A stretch of 64,000 nucleotides of DNA from Buttiauxella sp. A111. GTDB lineage: Bacteria; Pseudomonadota; Gammaproteobacteria; Enterobacterales; Enterobacteriaceae. The notes below the pieces were generated by a model. That model made no database searches. It saw only the letters and a list, made by a program, of their open reading frames with translations, and had not been told where the DNA came from. The stretch's first letter is position 1. Each line of letters starts with the position of its first letter. The stretch is from contig NZ_BJFN01000001.1 in assembly GCF_014189855.1 (NCBI RefSeq), forward strand, positions 620,001 to 684,000, written 5' to 3'. Position numbers and translations under genes: made by a program. Shown one piece after another: positions 8,193-17,220 of the stretch.

Positions 8193-9215
8193 ATGAACCC
8201 TTCTCTGATTATCGAGGAAGTGCTGACACGTCCGCAGGAGATAAGCTGGCTTCCCTGGGCGGTGCAGTATTTCTTTTTCATCGGCATTGCCACCTGTGCC
8301 GCCCTGTTTGCCTGCGTTCTTCACTGGCGTAAAAAAGAGTCGGCAACACTTGAAAACCTGACACTGCTGATTGCCTTAACGTGTTCCATCACCGCACCTC
8401 TGGCGCTCACGGCGGATCTGCATCAAACCGCCCGCTTCTGGCATTTCTACGCTTATCCAACGCCCTGGTCGTGGATGCCGTGGGGCGCACTGTTTCTGCC
8501 GCTCTTTACCGGGGTTCTGGGCTTGTGGTTTCTTGCACAACAACTCAAGCGTTTTACTCAAAAAAGCTACCGCGTGACGAAATGGTTGGCGCTGGCAAGC
8601 GCTTTACTCGCAGTAGGATTGCTGACGTATACCGGTCGTGAAGTCTCGGTTGTGCATGCCCGTCCCATCTGGTTTAGCTACGCGTTTCCGTTCGTTATGT
8701 TCCTCAGTGCTTTCCAGACCTTTTTTGCCCTGCTCGTCGTTTCACTTGGTGATGAACGGGCGTTACAGCGAAAACTGGCTCTGGCGCAGATCTGGACGTT
8801 GGGGCTACTTGCTATCGTTGTCACTATTTGGGTTACCGGCGATACGTTGTCCGGGGTGGCTATCCGCGACTGGCTTACCGTGTCGTCCTCAGCCAGATAC
8901 TACGCAGCCGGGTGGGCCGTACTTGGGTTGATATCGCTGGGAATTGGCTGCGTGGCTTTGTACCAGCCGTTATCGATGCCATTACGTATTTTGCAGGCGT
9001 TGAGTGCAATGGCGTTGTGCTGGCTGATGCGCTGGACCTTACTGATTCAGGTACAGACCGTACCAAAATTTAACGCGCAATTTAATCCATATTCACTGCC
9101 CGCAGGCACCGACGGTTGGCTCGCCATCCTCGGCACTTTTGGTTTGTGGATAGTGCTACTCATTATTGTTCGTGAAACCGTGAACGGACTCGCAAGGAGA
9201 ATGCAACATGGCTAA
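8193..9215 (+). CDS. ttrC: Tetrathionate reductase membrane subunit TtrC
   Basis: A 340-aa integral membrane protein of the NrfD family with about nine hydrophobic helices. It anchors the enzyme and oxidises menaquinol. The ribosome-binding site AGGAGG lies inside the end of ttrB, and ATG abuts the ttrB stop codon, so the genes are tightly coupled. The 3' end overlaps ttrA by 8 bp. Confidence 0.93.
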   Translation: MNPSLIIEEVLTRPQEISWLPWAVQYFFFIGIATCAALFACVLHWRKKESATLENLTLLIALTCSITAPLALTADLHQTARFWHFYAYPTPWSWMPWGALFLPLFTGVLGLWFLAQQLKRFTQKSYRVTKWLALASALLAVGLLTYTGREVSVVHARPIWFSYAFPFVMFLSAFQTFFALLVVSLGDERALQRKLALAQIWTLGLLAIVVTIWVTGDTLSGVAIRDWLTVSSSARYYAAGWAVLGLISLGIGCVALYQPLSMPLRILQALSAMALCWLMRWTLLIQVQTVPKFNAQFNPYSLPAGTDGWLAILGTFGLWIVLLIIVRETVNGLARRMQHG

Positions 9216-12200
9216 TTTAACCCGTCGTCAGTGGCTTAAAGTCGGCCTTGCTCTGGGCGGAATGGTGACCTTTGGACTGAGCTATCGGGATGTTGCAAAG
9301 CGTGCCATTGACGGTTTGCGAAACGGAACCTCCGGCAAGATAACCCGCGACCGCATCTTTGCTAATGCGCTGATTCCCGAGGCTCACGCACAACCCCAAT
9401 GGCAGCAAAATCCGCAACAAGTGATCTCCATGACGCAATGCTTTGGCTGCTGGACGCAGTGCGGCGTGCGGGTCAGGGTCGATTGCGAAAAAGGAAAAGT
9501 ACTGCGAATTGCAGGCAATCCTTATCACCCGTTATCCCATGAACATCACATTAATGCCTCCGTCCCGTTTGCCGAAGCGATGGAAAAGCTGGCGGGAGAA
9601 AGCGGCCTCGACGCCCGCTCCACCGCCTGCGCACGCGGTGCGACTTTGATGGAAGGCCTGTACAGCCCGCTGCGTATTCTGGAACCGATGAAACGCGTCG
9701 GAAAACGTGGGGAAGGTAAATGGCAGCGCATCAGTTTTGAGCAGCTGATTGAGGAGGTCGTGGAAGGTGGCGATCTGTTTGGCGAGGGGCATGTAGAGGG
9801 TTTGCGGGATCTGTATGCTCCAACGACGCCTATAGACCCAAAACACCCTGGGTTTGGCCCGAAAACGAACCAATTGCTGGTCACCAATACCAGTGATGAC
9901 GGACGCGATACGTTCCTTCGCCGTTTTGCTCTTAATAGCTTCGGCAGCAAAAACTTCGGGGCGCACGGTGCCTATTGCGGCCTGGCCTATCGGGCCGGTT
10001 CCGGTGCCTTGATGGGCGATCTGGATAAAAACCCGCACGTCAAACCTGACTGGGATCATGTCGAATTTGCGCTATTTATGGGCACCTCTCCGGCACAGTC
10101 CGGGAACCCTTTTAAACGCCAGGCCCGACAACTGTCCAGCGCACGTTTGCGTGATAATTTTCAGTATGTTGTCGTCGCCCCAGCTCTACCGCTAACCACG
10201 GTATTGGCTGACGATCGCGGTCACTGGCTGCCCGTTATCCCCGGCAGTGACTCAGCGCTGGCTATGGGGTTGATCCGCTGGATCATCGAAAAACAACGTT
10301 ATAACGCAGATTACCTTGCGATTCCTGATGCAACAGCCATGCAGCAGGCAGGCGAAAAAAGTTGGACCAACGCCACGCATCTGGTGATCACCGATGAACT
10401 CCCGCAACTTGCCGGGCAACATTTGACTCTGGCTCACCTGTCGGCTGATGGTGCAAACGAACCTGTAGTGTTGAACGAAGACAACGAGATTGTTGCCGCC
10501 AGCGGTTGCCCGCGCGCGCAGTTGTTTGTTGCTCAACAGGTCACGCTGACTGACGGCAAAATCGTCACCGTAAAAAGTGGATTTCAGTTGCTTAAAGAGG
10601 CGGCCAATAAACTCACACTGGCGCAATACAGCCAACAATGCGGCGTGTCAGAGGTGAAAATTGCGGCGCTGGCAGATACCTTTACCCGCCACGGACGTAA
10701 AGCAGCCGTTATTACCCATGGCGGCATGATGGCTGGCAACGGGTTTTACAACGCCTGGGCCGTCATGATGCTCAACGCGCTGATTGGTAATCTCAGTCTG
10801 GAAGGCGGCGTCTTTGTCGGGGGCGGTAAATTTAACGGTGCGACCGATGGCCCGCGCTATAACATGGACAGCTTCCCCGGCAAGGTAAAACCGAAGGGGC
10901 TGAGTATCGCGCGCAGCAAAACGGCCTATGAATCCTCCGAAGAGTATCAGGATAAGCTGGCTGCTGGGGTTTCCCCGTTCCCGGCCAAAGCACCGTGGTA
11001 CCCCTTCGTTGCAGGGCAGTTGACCGAACTCCTCACCTCCGCGCTGGAGGGCTACCCTTACCCGCTAAAAGCGTGGATCTCCAATATGACCAACCCGTTC
11101 TATGGCATTCCTGGGTTACGGGCCGTGGCGGAAGAGAAGCTGAAAGATCCCAAACGTCTGCCGCTGTTTATCGCCATTGACGCATTCATGAATGAAACCA
11201 CGGCTCTGGCGGATTATATCGTTCCGGACACGCACAATTTTGAAAGCTGGGGATTTAGCGCTCCGTGGGCGGGTGTCGCCAGTAAAGCCACCACCGCCCG
11301 TTGGCCTATCGTTGCTAGCGCGACAAGCCAAACCGCCGATGGGCAACCAGTATCAATGGAAGCCTTCTGCATCGCCGTGGCAAAGCGCCTGAAACTGCCT
11401 GGTTTCGGTGACAATGCGATTACCGATGCGCAGGGCAACGGTTACCCGCTCAATCGTGCGGAAGATTACTATCTGCGCATTGCCGCAAACATCGCGTATA
11501 TGGGCAAAACGCCCGTCGCACAAGCCAGGCAAGAGGATGTGACGCTGACGGGTGTGCAGCGTATTCTGCCGGTGATTGAGCAGACGCTAAAACCGGATGA
11601 AGTCAGTCGCGTCGCCTTTATCTATTCCCGAGGCGGGCGTTTTGCGCCGGACAGCAGCGGGCGCGTGGACAACAGTGTCGGCAATATTTGGCAAAAACCG
11701 CTGCAAATCTGGAATGCGGACGTCGCCGCTCATCGTCACGCGATAACCGGTGAACGTTATAGTGGATGTCCTGCCTGGTATCCTTCACGGCTTTCTGATG
11801 GGCGCGCTATGGAGGAGATTTTCCCGGTGCAGCAGTGGCCACTGAAGCTGATTTCTTTTAAATCCAATACCATGGCCAGCGCTTCTACCGTGATCCCACG
11901 GTTACATCATCTCAAACCCACTAACCTGGTGGCGCTGAATCCTGAAGATGGCAAGCGCTACGGTCTGGCCCATGGCGACACTGTTCGCATCACCACACCG
12001 GGTGGGCAGGTTGAAGCGCAGATCAGTTTGCTTAACGGCGTGATGCCTGGTGTCATTGCCATTGAGCACGGATATGGGCACCGGGAGATGGGTGCTGCTC
12101 AACACTATCTGGACGGTGAACCCATGCCGTTTGATGCACAGATAAAAGCAGGGATTAACCTTAACGATCTGGGGTTTGCCGACCCTACGCGTAAGGTAGC

Positions 12201-12273
12201 CAACACCTGGCTGGATTGGGTCTCTGGGGCAGCGGTAAGGCAGGGGCTTCCGGCAAAAGTTGAACGGATATAA
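9208..12273 (+). CDS. ttrA: Tetrathionate reductase catalytic subunit TtrA
   Basis: A 1021-aa molybdopterin oxidoreductase (DMSO reductase superfamily) that reduces tetrathionate to thiosulfate in the periplasm. The Tat signal has Arg6-Arg7 in LTRRQWLKVG. One [4Fe-4S] centre uses Cys78, Cys81, Cys85 and probably Cys141. The likely molybdenum ligand is Cys257 in GAYCGLAYR. A C-terminal molydopterin-dinucleotide-binding domain covers about 880-1000. Length and order ttrBCA match Salmonella. Last gene of the operon; a terminator follows. Confidence 0.94.
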   Translation: MANLTRRQWLKVGLALGGMVTFGLSYRDVAKRAIDGLRNGTSGKITRDRIFANALIPEAHAQPQWQQNPQQVISMTQCFGCWTQCGVRVRVDCEKGKVLRIAGNPYHPLSHEHHINASVPFAEAMEKLAGESGLDARSTACARGATLMEGLYSPLRILEPMKRVGKRGEGKWQRISFEQLIEEVVEGGDLFGEGHVEGLRDLYAPTTPIDPKHPGFGPKTNQLLVTNTSDDGRDTFLRRFALNSFGSKNFGAHGAYCGLAYRAGSGALMGDLDKNPHVKPDWDHVEFALFMGTSPAQSGNPFKRQARQLSSARLRDNFQYVVVAPALPLTTVLADDRGHWLPVIPGSDSALAMGLIRWIIEKQRYNADYLAIPDATAMQQAGEKSWTNATHLVITDELPQLAGQHLTLAHLSADGANEPVVLNEDNEIVAASGCPRAQLFVAQQVTLTDGKIVTVKSGFQLLKEAANKLTLAQYSQQCGVSEVKIAALADTFTRHGRKAAVITHGGMMAGNGFYNAWAVMMLNALIGNLSLEGGVFVGGGKFNGATDGPRYNMDSFPGKVKPKGLSIARSKTAYESSEEYQDKLAAGVSPFPAKAPWYPFVAGQLTELLTSALEGYPYPLKAWISNMTNPFYGIPGLRAVAEEKLKDPKRLPLFIAIDAFMNETTALADYIVPDTHNFESWGFSAPWAGVASKATTARWPIVASATSQTADGQPVSMEAFCIAVAKRLKLPGFGDNAITDAQGNGYPLNRAEDYYLRIAANIAYMGKTPVAQARQEDVTLTGVQRILPVIEQTLKPDEVSRVAFIYSRGGRFAPDSSGRVDNSVGNIWQKPLQIWNADVAAHRHAITGERYSGCPAWYPSRLSDGRAMEEIFPVQQWPLKLISFKSNTMASASTVIPRLHHLKPTNLVALNPEDGKRYGLAHGDTVRITTPGGQVEAQISLLNGVMPGVIAIEHGYGHREMGAAQHYLDGEPMPFDAQIKAGINLNDLGFADPTRKVANTWLDWVSGAAVRQGLPAKVERI

Positions 12274-12289
12274 TTCATATCCCGGAAAA

Positions 12290-12321
12290 CACTGACAGTT
12301 GCATCCCGCATGCTGTCAGTG
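12290..12321 (+). other. Hairpin downstream of ttrA
   Basis: CACTGACAG and CTGTCAGTG form a perfect 9-bp stem with a 14-base loop, 16 bp past the ttrA stop. No T-run follows, so it probably shields the mRNA 3' end in front of the true terminator. Confidence 0.5.
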
Positions 12322-12331
12322 GCCCTATTTC

Positions 12332-12365
12332 AGAAGCCTGCCTGGTTTAGCAGGCTTCTTGCTTT
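12332..12365 (+). terminator. Rho-independent terminator of ttrBCA
   Basis: AGAAGCCTGC and GCAGGCTTCT form a perfect 10-bp stem with an 8-base loop, followed by TGCTTTTC. It lies 58 bp after ttrA and isolates the ttr operon from amn. Confidence 0.85.
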
Positions 12366-12450
12366 TCTCTTCCCGCCCCTTCCGTTCTCTCCCGTCGATG
12401 ACATACTATCGAAACAGCCCTGCGTATAATCAGCAGGATAAGGAGATAAG

Positions 12451-13911
12451 ATGACGCATCAGACAGCCGACACTGCCCTTACCCCGAATCAGGCCCTCGA
12501 TAAATTAGAGGAGCTGTACGATGCTTCGGTCAACGCATTGCGCGAGGCCATTGCCCAGTACGTTGAAAACGGCACCTTACCCGAAATACAAAAACGTGCC
12601 GCAGGATTATTTGTCTACCCGGAATTACGCGTCAGCTGGGATGGCACTATTCACCATCCCAACAAAACACGCGCTTATGCCCGCTTCACCCATTCCGGCA
12701 GCTACACAACCACCGTCACCCGCCCTGCACTGTTTCGCCATTATCTCGCCGAACAATTAACCCTACTGTATGAAGATTATGGTGCGCAGATTGAAGTAGG
12801 TTTATCGCTGCACGAAATTCCGTATCCGTATGTGATTGATGGCTCAAGCTTGTCGTTAGACCGTTCGATGAGCGCCGGTTTGCCTCGTCATTTTCCGACA
12901 ACCGAACTGTCGCAAATTGGTGATGAAACGGCGGATGGTCTGTTCCATCCGACTGAGTACTATCCGCTTTCGCATTTTGATGCACGCCGAGTCGATTTCT
13001 CGCTGGCCCGTTTGCGTCACTACACCGGCACACCGGTTGAGCACTTCCAGTCATTCGTGTTGTTCACCAACTACACCCGCTATGTTGATGAATTTGTACG
13101 CTGGGGTTGCCAGCAAATTCTTGATCCGGAAAGCCCATATGTCGCGCTTTCATGCGCCGGTGGCGTGTGGTTAACGGCCGACAGCCAGGCACCTGAAGAG
13201 GCCATTTCTGATCTCGCCTGGAAAAAACACCAAATGCCAGCATGGCATTTGATTGATGCCAACGGTACAGGTATCACGCTGATTAACATTGGTGTTGGGC
13301 CATCGAATGCCAAAAATATTTGCGACCATCTTGCGGTATTGCGCCCAGCGGCCTGGCTGATGATTGGCCACTGCGGCGGCCTGCGTGAAAGCCAGTCAAT
13401 TGGCGATTATGTGCTGGCTCACGCCTATCTGCGTGACGATCATGTTCTCGATGCCGTGCTGCCACCCGACATTCCGATTCCAAGCATCGCTGAAGTACAA
13501 CGCGCACTGTATGACGCCACCAAACTGGTGAGTGGAATGCCGGGTGAAGAAGTTAAACAGCGCTTACGTACAGGAACAGTCGTCACCACTGACGATCGTA
13601 ACTGGGAGCTACGCTATTCAGCTTCAGCCTTGCGTTTCAACTTGAGCCGTGCGGTTGCTATTGATATGGAGAGTGCCACCATCGCCGCGCAAGGTTATCG
13701 CTTCCGCGTCCCTTATGGCACATTGCTGTGCGTTTCAGATAAGCCGCTGCACGGCGAAATTAAACTGCCGGGTCAGGCCAATCGATTCTATGAAGGGGCG
13801 ATTTCGGAGCATTTGCAAATCGGTATATGCGCCATTGACCTCCTGCGAGCTGAAGGCGAACGCCTGCACTCGCGCAAACTACGTACCTTTAACGAGCCAC
13901 CTTTCCGATAA
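12451..13911 (+). CDS. amn: AMP nucleosidase Amn
   Basis: A 486-aa enzyme that hydrolyses AMP to adenine and ribose 5-phosphate, adjusting adenylate pools. It has an N-terminal AMP nucleosidase domain (about 1-180) and a C-terminal nucleoside phosphorylase-like domain with GHCGGLRESQSIGDYV and a late VAIDMESATIAAQGYR segment. The second half is nearly identical to my recollection of E. coli Amn (484 aa). The ribosome-binding site AAGGAGA is 5-11 bases before ATG. In E. coli amn also lies near tRNA-Asn genes, which supports this neighbourhood being partly ancestral. Confidence 0.95.
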   Translation: MTHQTADTALTPNQALDKLEELYDASVNALREAIAQYVENGTLPEIQKRAAGLFVYPELRVSWDGTIHHPNKTRAYARFTHSGSYTTTVTRPALFRHYLAEQLTLLYEDYGAQIEVGLSLHEIPYPYVIDGSSLSLDRSMSAGLPRHFPTTELSQIGDETADGLFHPTEYYPLSHFDARRVDFSLARLRHYTGTPVEHFQSFVLFTNYTRYVDEFVRWGCQQILDPESPYVALSCAGGVWLTADSQAPEEAISDLAWKKHQMPAWHLIDANGTGITLINIGVGPSNAKNICDHLAVLRPAAWLMIGHCGGLRESQSIGDYVLAHAYLRDDHVLDAVLPPDIPIPSIAEVQRALYDATKLVSGMPGEEVKQRLRTGTVVTTDDRNWELRYSASALRFNLSRAVAIDMESATIAAQGYRFRVPYGTLLCVSDKPLHGEIKLPGQANRFYEGAISEHLQIGICAIDLLRAEGERLHSRKLRTFNEPPFR

Positions 13912-13921
13912 GAGAATAAAA

Positions 13922-15700
13922 ATGCAACACACATCACCTCTGGCTGCGTTACGCAGCCTGCTTAAAGAGCGCGAACTTGATGGCATGCTTATCCCTCGTG
14001 CCGATGCGCATCAAAGTGAATACTGTGCCCCCTTTGACGCAAAGCTTGAATTTATCAGTGGTTTTGATGGCTCAGCGGGGCTGGCTCTGATTTTGGCCGA
14101 CCGCGCACTGCTGTTTGTTGATGGTCGCTACCAGGTTCAGGCGCACCAGCAAGTTAACCTCAGCGAGTTTGAAATTCATCACCTGCACGATGAACCCATC
14201 CACCTCTGGATGCGCGAAAACTTACCTTCTGGTCAACGTATTGCATTTGAACCGATGCTTATCGTTAACAACCAGTATGAACAACTGCGCACCAGCGGCT
14301 GTGACCTGGTGGCCGTCAACGATGATCCTATTAATAAAATCTGGACCGAGCGCCCGGCAGCACCGCGCGGCGTGATTCATCCTATGCCCGTTGAGATTAG
14401 CGGTGAATCAACCGCGTCCAAAAGTGCACGTGTCGCGGAAGCCCTGACGCGTGAAGGTGTGGACTACCTTGCCCTCACCTTGCCTGACAACATTGCCTGG
14501 CTGTTGAATGTTCGCGGTTCAGATATCGCCATGAGCCCAGTGCCACTCTCTTTCGCCCTGATTAAAAACGACGGTGCCGTAGAGTGGTTTGTCGATGAAG
14601 CCAAGCTGCAACAGCTTGATAGCGGATTGTTGGACTCGCTTAAGACACACAGTGCAGATGCGTTTCTGCCGCGTTGTAAGCAGCTTGCGGCGGGAAAACG
14701 CTTCTTACTTGATGGTGATAATACTCCGGTTGCGGTACGCTTTGCCGTTGAACAAGGAGGGGGTGAAATCGAATGGTTGGCCGATCCTGTTACGCTGATG
14801 AAAGCGAATAAAAACAGCGTCGAGCTGGAAGGGTATCGTTCAAGCCACGTGGAAGATGGCGCGGCATGGGTGAATTTCCTCGCCTGGTTGAGTCATGAAG
14901 TCCCCTTGCGTGAAGCCGCAGGCAACCCGATTACAGAACTCGAAGCCCAGGAAAAGCAGCTGACTTTCCGCCAGCAGTGTGAAAACTTCTGGGAACAAAG
15001 TTTTGGTACGATTTCCGCGGCTGCGAGTAATGCAGCAATGTGCCACTACCACAGCGCACCAGAAACCAATTTTGCGATCACCAGTAAAGAGTTTTACCTG
15101 AATGATTCAGGTGGCCAGTATTACAACGGCACCACCGATGCCACGCGGACATTGAACTTCGGGCAACTTGACGGTCAACGTCGCCTGCATTACACCGCCG
15201 TGTTAAAAGGGTTCTTGTCGCTGATTTCACTGCAATTCCCTCAAGGCACGCAAGGGCATCAACTCGATGCGTTTGCTCGTCGTCCATTATGGGAACTGGG
15301 TCTGGATTATGACCATGGCACGGGTCACGGTGTCGGCCACTGCTTGCTCATTCATGAAAACCCACATCGTATGGCGAAGAAAGTGAATCCATGGCCGATG
15401 TTACCCGGCAATGTTCTGACTATCGAACCTGGATATTACCTCGCCGGAAGCCACGGTATTCGCATTGAAAACCAGGTTGAAGTTGTCGCCTCACGACCAG
15501 GCTTCTGTAAATTTGCCTCGCTGACGCTGATCCCGATCGATTTAAGCGCGGTCGATTTATCCCTGCTGAGCGAACAAGACATTGCCTGGCTTGATGATTA
15601 TCACCAGCAAGTACGCGAAACATTATCGCCGCTTGTCTCAAGTGACGCTCGCCCGTGGTTGATTGAAGCGACTGCACCGGTCAGGGCACAACGGGCATAA
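13922..15700 (+). CDS. Xaa-Pro aminopeptidase, three-domain M24B type
   Basis: A 592-aa metallopeptidase that removes N-terminal residues preceding proline. Two creatinase-like N-terminal domains cover about 1-300, and the pita-bread M24 domain about 310-540. All five metal ligands are present: Asp395 (NDSGGQY), Asp406 (GTTDATRT), His469 (GTGHGVGH), Glu502 (TIEPGYY) and Glu516 (RIENQVEV). The length fits the eukaryote-like APP1 class rather than the 440-aa E. coli PepP. The frame is open upstream into amn, but ATG 13922, ten bases after the amn stop, gives the proper family start (MQHTSPLAALRSL). Confidence 0.92.
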   Translation: MQHTSPLAALRSLLKERELDGMLIPRADAHQSEYCAPFDAKLEFISGFDGSAGLALILADRALLFVDGRYQVQAHQQVNLSEFEIHHLHDEPIHLWMRENLPSGQRIAFEPMLIVNNQYEQLRTSGCDLVAVNDDPINKIWTERPAAPRGVIHPMPVEISGESTASKSARVAEALTREGVDYLALTLPDNIAWLLNVRGSDIAMSPVPLSFALIKNDGAVEWFVDEAKLQQLDSGLLDSLKTHSADAFLPRCKQLAAGKRFLLDGDNTPVAVRFAVEQGGGEIEWLADPVTLMKANKNSVELEGYRSSHVEDGAAWVNFLAWLSHEVPLREAAGNPITELEAQEKQLTFRQQCENFWEQSFGTISAAASNAAMCHYHSAPETNFAITSKEFYLNDSGGQYYNGTTDATRTLNFGQLDGQRRLHYTAVLKGFLSLISLQFPQGTQGHQLDAFARRPLWELGLDYDHGTGHGVGHCLLIHENPHRMAKKVNPWPMLPGNVLTIEPGYYLAGSHGIRIENQVEVVASRPGFCKFASLTLIPIDLSAVDLSLLSEQDIAWLDDYHQQVRETLSPLVSSDARPWLIEATAPVRAQRA

Positions 15701-15710
15701 AACCCTTTAT

Positions 15711-15739
15711 GAGCCGCGCATTTGCGGCTCTTTTCTTCT
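15711..15739 (+). terminator. Rho-independent terminator after the aminopeptidase gene
   Basis: GAGCCGC and GCGGCTC form a 7-bp stem with loop GCATTT, followed by TTTTCTTCTTTTT. It lies 10 bp past the stop and ends amn-aminopeptidase transcription. Confidence 0.88.
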
Positions 15740-15786
15740 TTTTGTTGATTAAATCAGCAATCAAACACGTTTCATCTAAACAGCCT

Positions 15787-15815
15787 TTGACAACCCAGTG
15801 GGCGCTCGTTACTAT
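15787..15815 (+). promoter_or_regulatory. Sigma-70 promoter of tRNA-Asn
   Basis: TTGACA (15787-15792) and TACTAT (15810-15815) are spaced by 17 bp, followed by a GC-rich discriminator (GCGCCCC) typical of stringently controlled tRNA promoters. Predicted start near 15822, about 11 bp before the mature tRNA. Confidence 0.85.
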
Positions 15816-15832
15816 GCGCCCCGTTAACCGAT

Positions 15833-15908
15833 TCCTCTGTAGTTCAGTCGGTAGAACGGCGGACTGTTAATCCGTATGTCACTGGTTCGAGTCCAGTCAG
15901 AGGAGCCA
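15833..15908 (+). tRNA. tRNA-Asn (anticodon GTT)
   Basis: 76 bases that fold into a standard cloverleaf: acceptor TCCTCTG with CAGAGGA, anticodon loop CTGTTAA, T-stem CTGG with CCAG, discriminator G and encoded CCA. It looks identical to the E. coli tRNA-Asn I recall. It has its own promoter upstream and a terminator downstream. tRNA-Asn genes are common integration sites, and the T6SS cluster starts 67 bp downstream. Confidence 0.98.
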
Positions 15909-15954
15909 AATTCGAGAGCCCGCTTAAGGAAACTTAAGCGGGCTTTTTTGTTTG
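15892..15954 (+). repeat. tRNA-Asn 3' end plus terminator (copy 2 of direct repeat)
   Basis: The partner of 4832-4894 in the same orientation, 11,060 bp apart, with two mismatches over 63 bp. This copy belongs to the intact tRNA gene. Confidence 0.85.
15917..15949 (+). terminator. Rho-independent terminator of tRNA-Asn
   Basis: AGCCCGCTTAAG and CTTAAGCGGGCT form a perfect 12-bp stem closed by a GAAA tetraloop and followed by a T-tract. Confidence 0.92.
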
Positions 15955-15974
15955 CGTGCAGCATTCACCAGGAC

Positions 15975-16865
15975 TCAGGTGCCTGACTTTACATTCTTGC
16001 AGCAGATGCTGGCGAATGGCGTCAGGAACAGCACCAGCGCCCCCAGTAATAATAATTCATCCTTGATAAGGAACTGCCCGGTACGGCCAATAAACGGGAA
16101 GCCGTAACCCGACTGCCAGCCGGGTAAGCTGAACAGGAAGGTGTTGGTCAGCAGATAGGTACAGATCGCCGCCAGGAAACCCAGACGCGCAATATTCGGA
16201 CGCCATGGCCAGAAGAGCATCAGTGCCGCTGTGCCCAGTTCAGTCAGCCCGATAACAATGGAGGCTTGTTGAATGGTGCAGAAGTTATACAGCCAGGAGA
16301 AGAACGGGCTCGTTTTCATCAGATGGCTGACACCTGTCGCTTCCACGGCAGTAAATTTCATGCCCCCTATCCACAACAACACCAGCAGTTGCCCCAGCCA
16401 CAGGCCCAGTACCGCCGCGCGATATAAACGAGCATGACGCTGAAAAGCAAAAATCCCCAGCCCTAACGCCGCGATACCCAGATGTTTGAGCAGCGTCTGC
16501 CCGCCACCAATCACCGGGAAACCGGAATACACATCAGTGTGCTGATACATCGGCTTGCCAATCAACAAGAACAGTGCGGAGAACCAGAACAGCGCCGCCG
16601 CCAGCCCGGCATAGCGCCGAACCGTCTCATGAGGGACCAGCAACATCAGGCCAATCGCGACCTCAATCGCACCGACGCCGATGCTCACGGAATGGGCCAT
16701 GGAGGCCGCGGGCAACCAGTCATACTGCGCCAGCAAGGCGGCCATGGTGTCGGTCATAAAGGGCCAGAAGCGCATCGCGCCAAACCACATCATCACCACC
16801 CCCAGCAAAACAGAGATGAGTCGCCAGACGGATTGGCCCGCGACCGGTAATTCACGTTCGTTCAT
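15975..16865 (-). CDS. DUF417 (YkgB/RclC-like) inner-membrane protein
   Basis: A 296-aa protein with about eight hydrophobic helices. It looks like two DoxX/DUF417-type halves: about 15-130 and 145-285. The second half carries the family-like pattern GGMKFTAVEATGVSHLM, a GFPFIGRTGQFLIKD stretch and a final helix. Single-domain YkgB/RclC proteins are about 200 aa, so this is a longer variant. RclC is linked to reactive-chlorine stress, but the molecular function of the family is unclear. Ribosome-binding site AAGGA. It is the first gene after the tRNA and the last in the minus-strand T6SS run; a direct T6SS role is not shown. Confidence 0.7.
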   Translation of the reverse strand: MNERELPVAGQSVWRLISVLLGVVMMWFGAMRFWPFMTDTMAALLAQYDWLPAASMAHSVSIGVGAIEVAIGLMLLVPHETVRRYAGLAAALFWFSALFLLIGKPMYQHTDVYSGFPVIGGGQTLLKHLGIAALGLGIFAFQRHARLYRAAVLGLWLGQLLVLLWIGGMKFTAVEATGVSHLMKTSPFFSWLYNFCTIQQASIVIGLTELGTAALMLFWPWRPNIARLGFLAAICTYLLTNTFLFSLPGWQSGYGFPFIGRTGQFLIKDELLLLGALVLFLTPFASICCKNVKSGT

Positions 16866-16899
16866 AAAATTTCCTTTTAACTCAAAATGGAAGTACGGA

Positions 16900-17097
16900 C
16901 TATTTGCTGACTAATGACATTCGTTGGCGGCAATATTCGCTGCGGGCATCAGCCCAGACCCGGTTGGTTTCGTCTACCGCCAGTGAGGACGCGGTCGTCC
17001 ACAGTCCATATGCCTGCCGGTAATTGCGCAGCCGCTCTTCAGCACGCGCTTCCTCAGCGACCAGGTGATACGCGCTTCGCTTATTTTTGGGTTTCAT
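16900..17097 (-). CDS. ANR-family small transcriptional regulator
   Basis: 65 aa. The pattern Y-x3-A-x2-A-x2-E-x3-NYRQAYGLW-x2-A-x3-A-x5-NRVWADARSEYC fits the ANR (AraC negative regulator) family, whose members such as Aar of enteroaggregative E. coli bind AraC/XylS activators and dampen virulence genes, including AggR-controlled T6SS genes. Ribosome-binding site AGGA at a 9-base spacing. No AraC-type activator is encoded in this window, so a partner would be elsewhere. The family call is by motif memory only. Confidence 0.65.
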   Translation of the reverse strand: MKPKNKRSAYHLVAEEARAEERLRNYRQAYGLWTTASSLAVDETNRVWADARSEYCRQRMSLVSK

Positions 17098-17116
17098 AAT
17101 GCATTTTCCTTTGCAC

Positions 17117-17136
17117 CCGGGATGTCAATATCCCGG
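17117..17136. promoter_or_regulatory. Inverted repeat upstream of the ANR gene
   Basis: CCGGGAT and ATCCCGG (perfect 7-bp arms, 6-bp spacer) lie 20 bp upstream of the ANR start codon, on the leader side. They could be an operator or an mRNA hairpin. Confidence 0.35.
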
Positions 17137-17220
17137 CAATAATGATGACAATGTCCATAGAGCCGTTACAGCGTGAAGTGGAGTTTATACAGATGCTCTG
17201 TGGTGCCTGAGGCAGGAGGG

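Noticed and set aside
13649..13921. A 91-codon upstream extension of the aminopeptidase reading frame
   Set aside because: It lies wholly inside amn in another frame and has no family similarity; the aminopeptidase starts at 13922, right after the amn stop.
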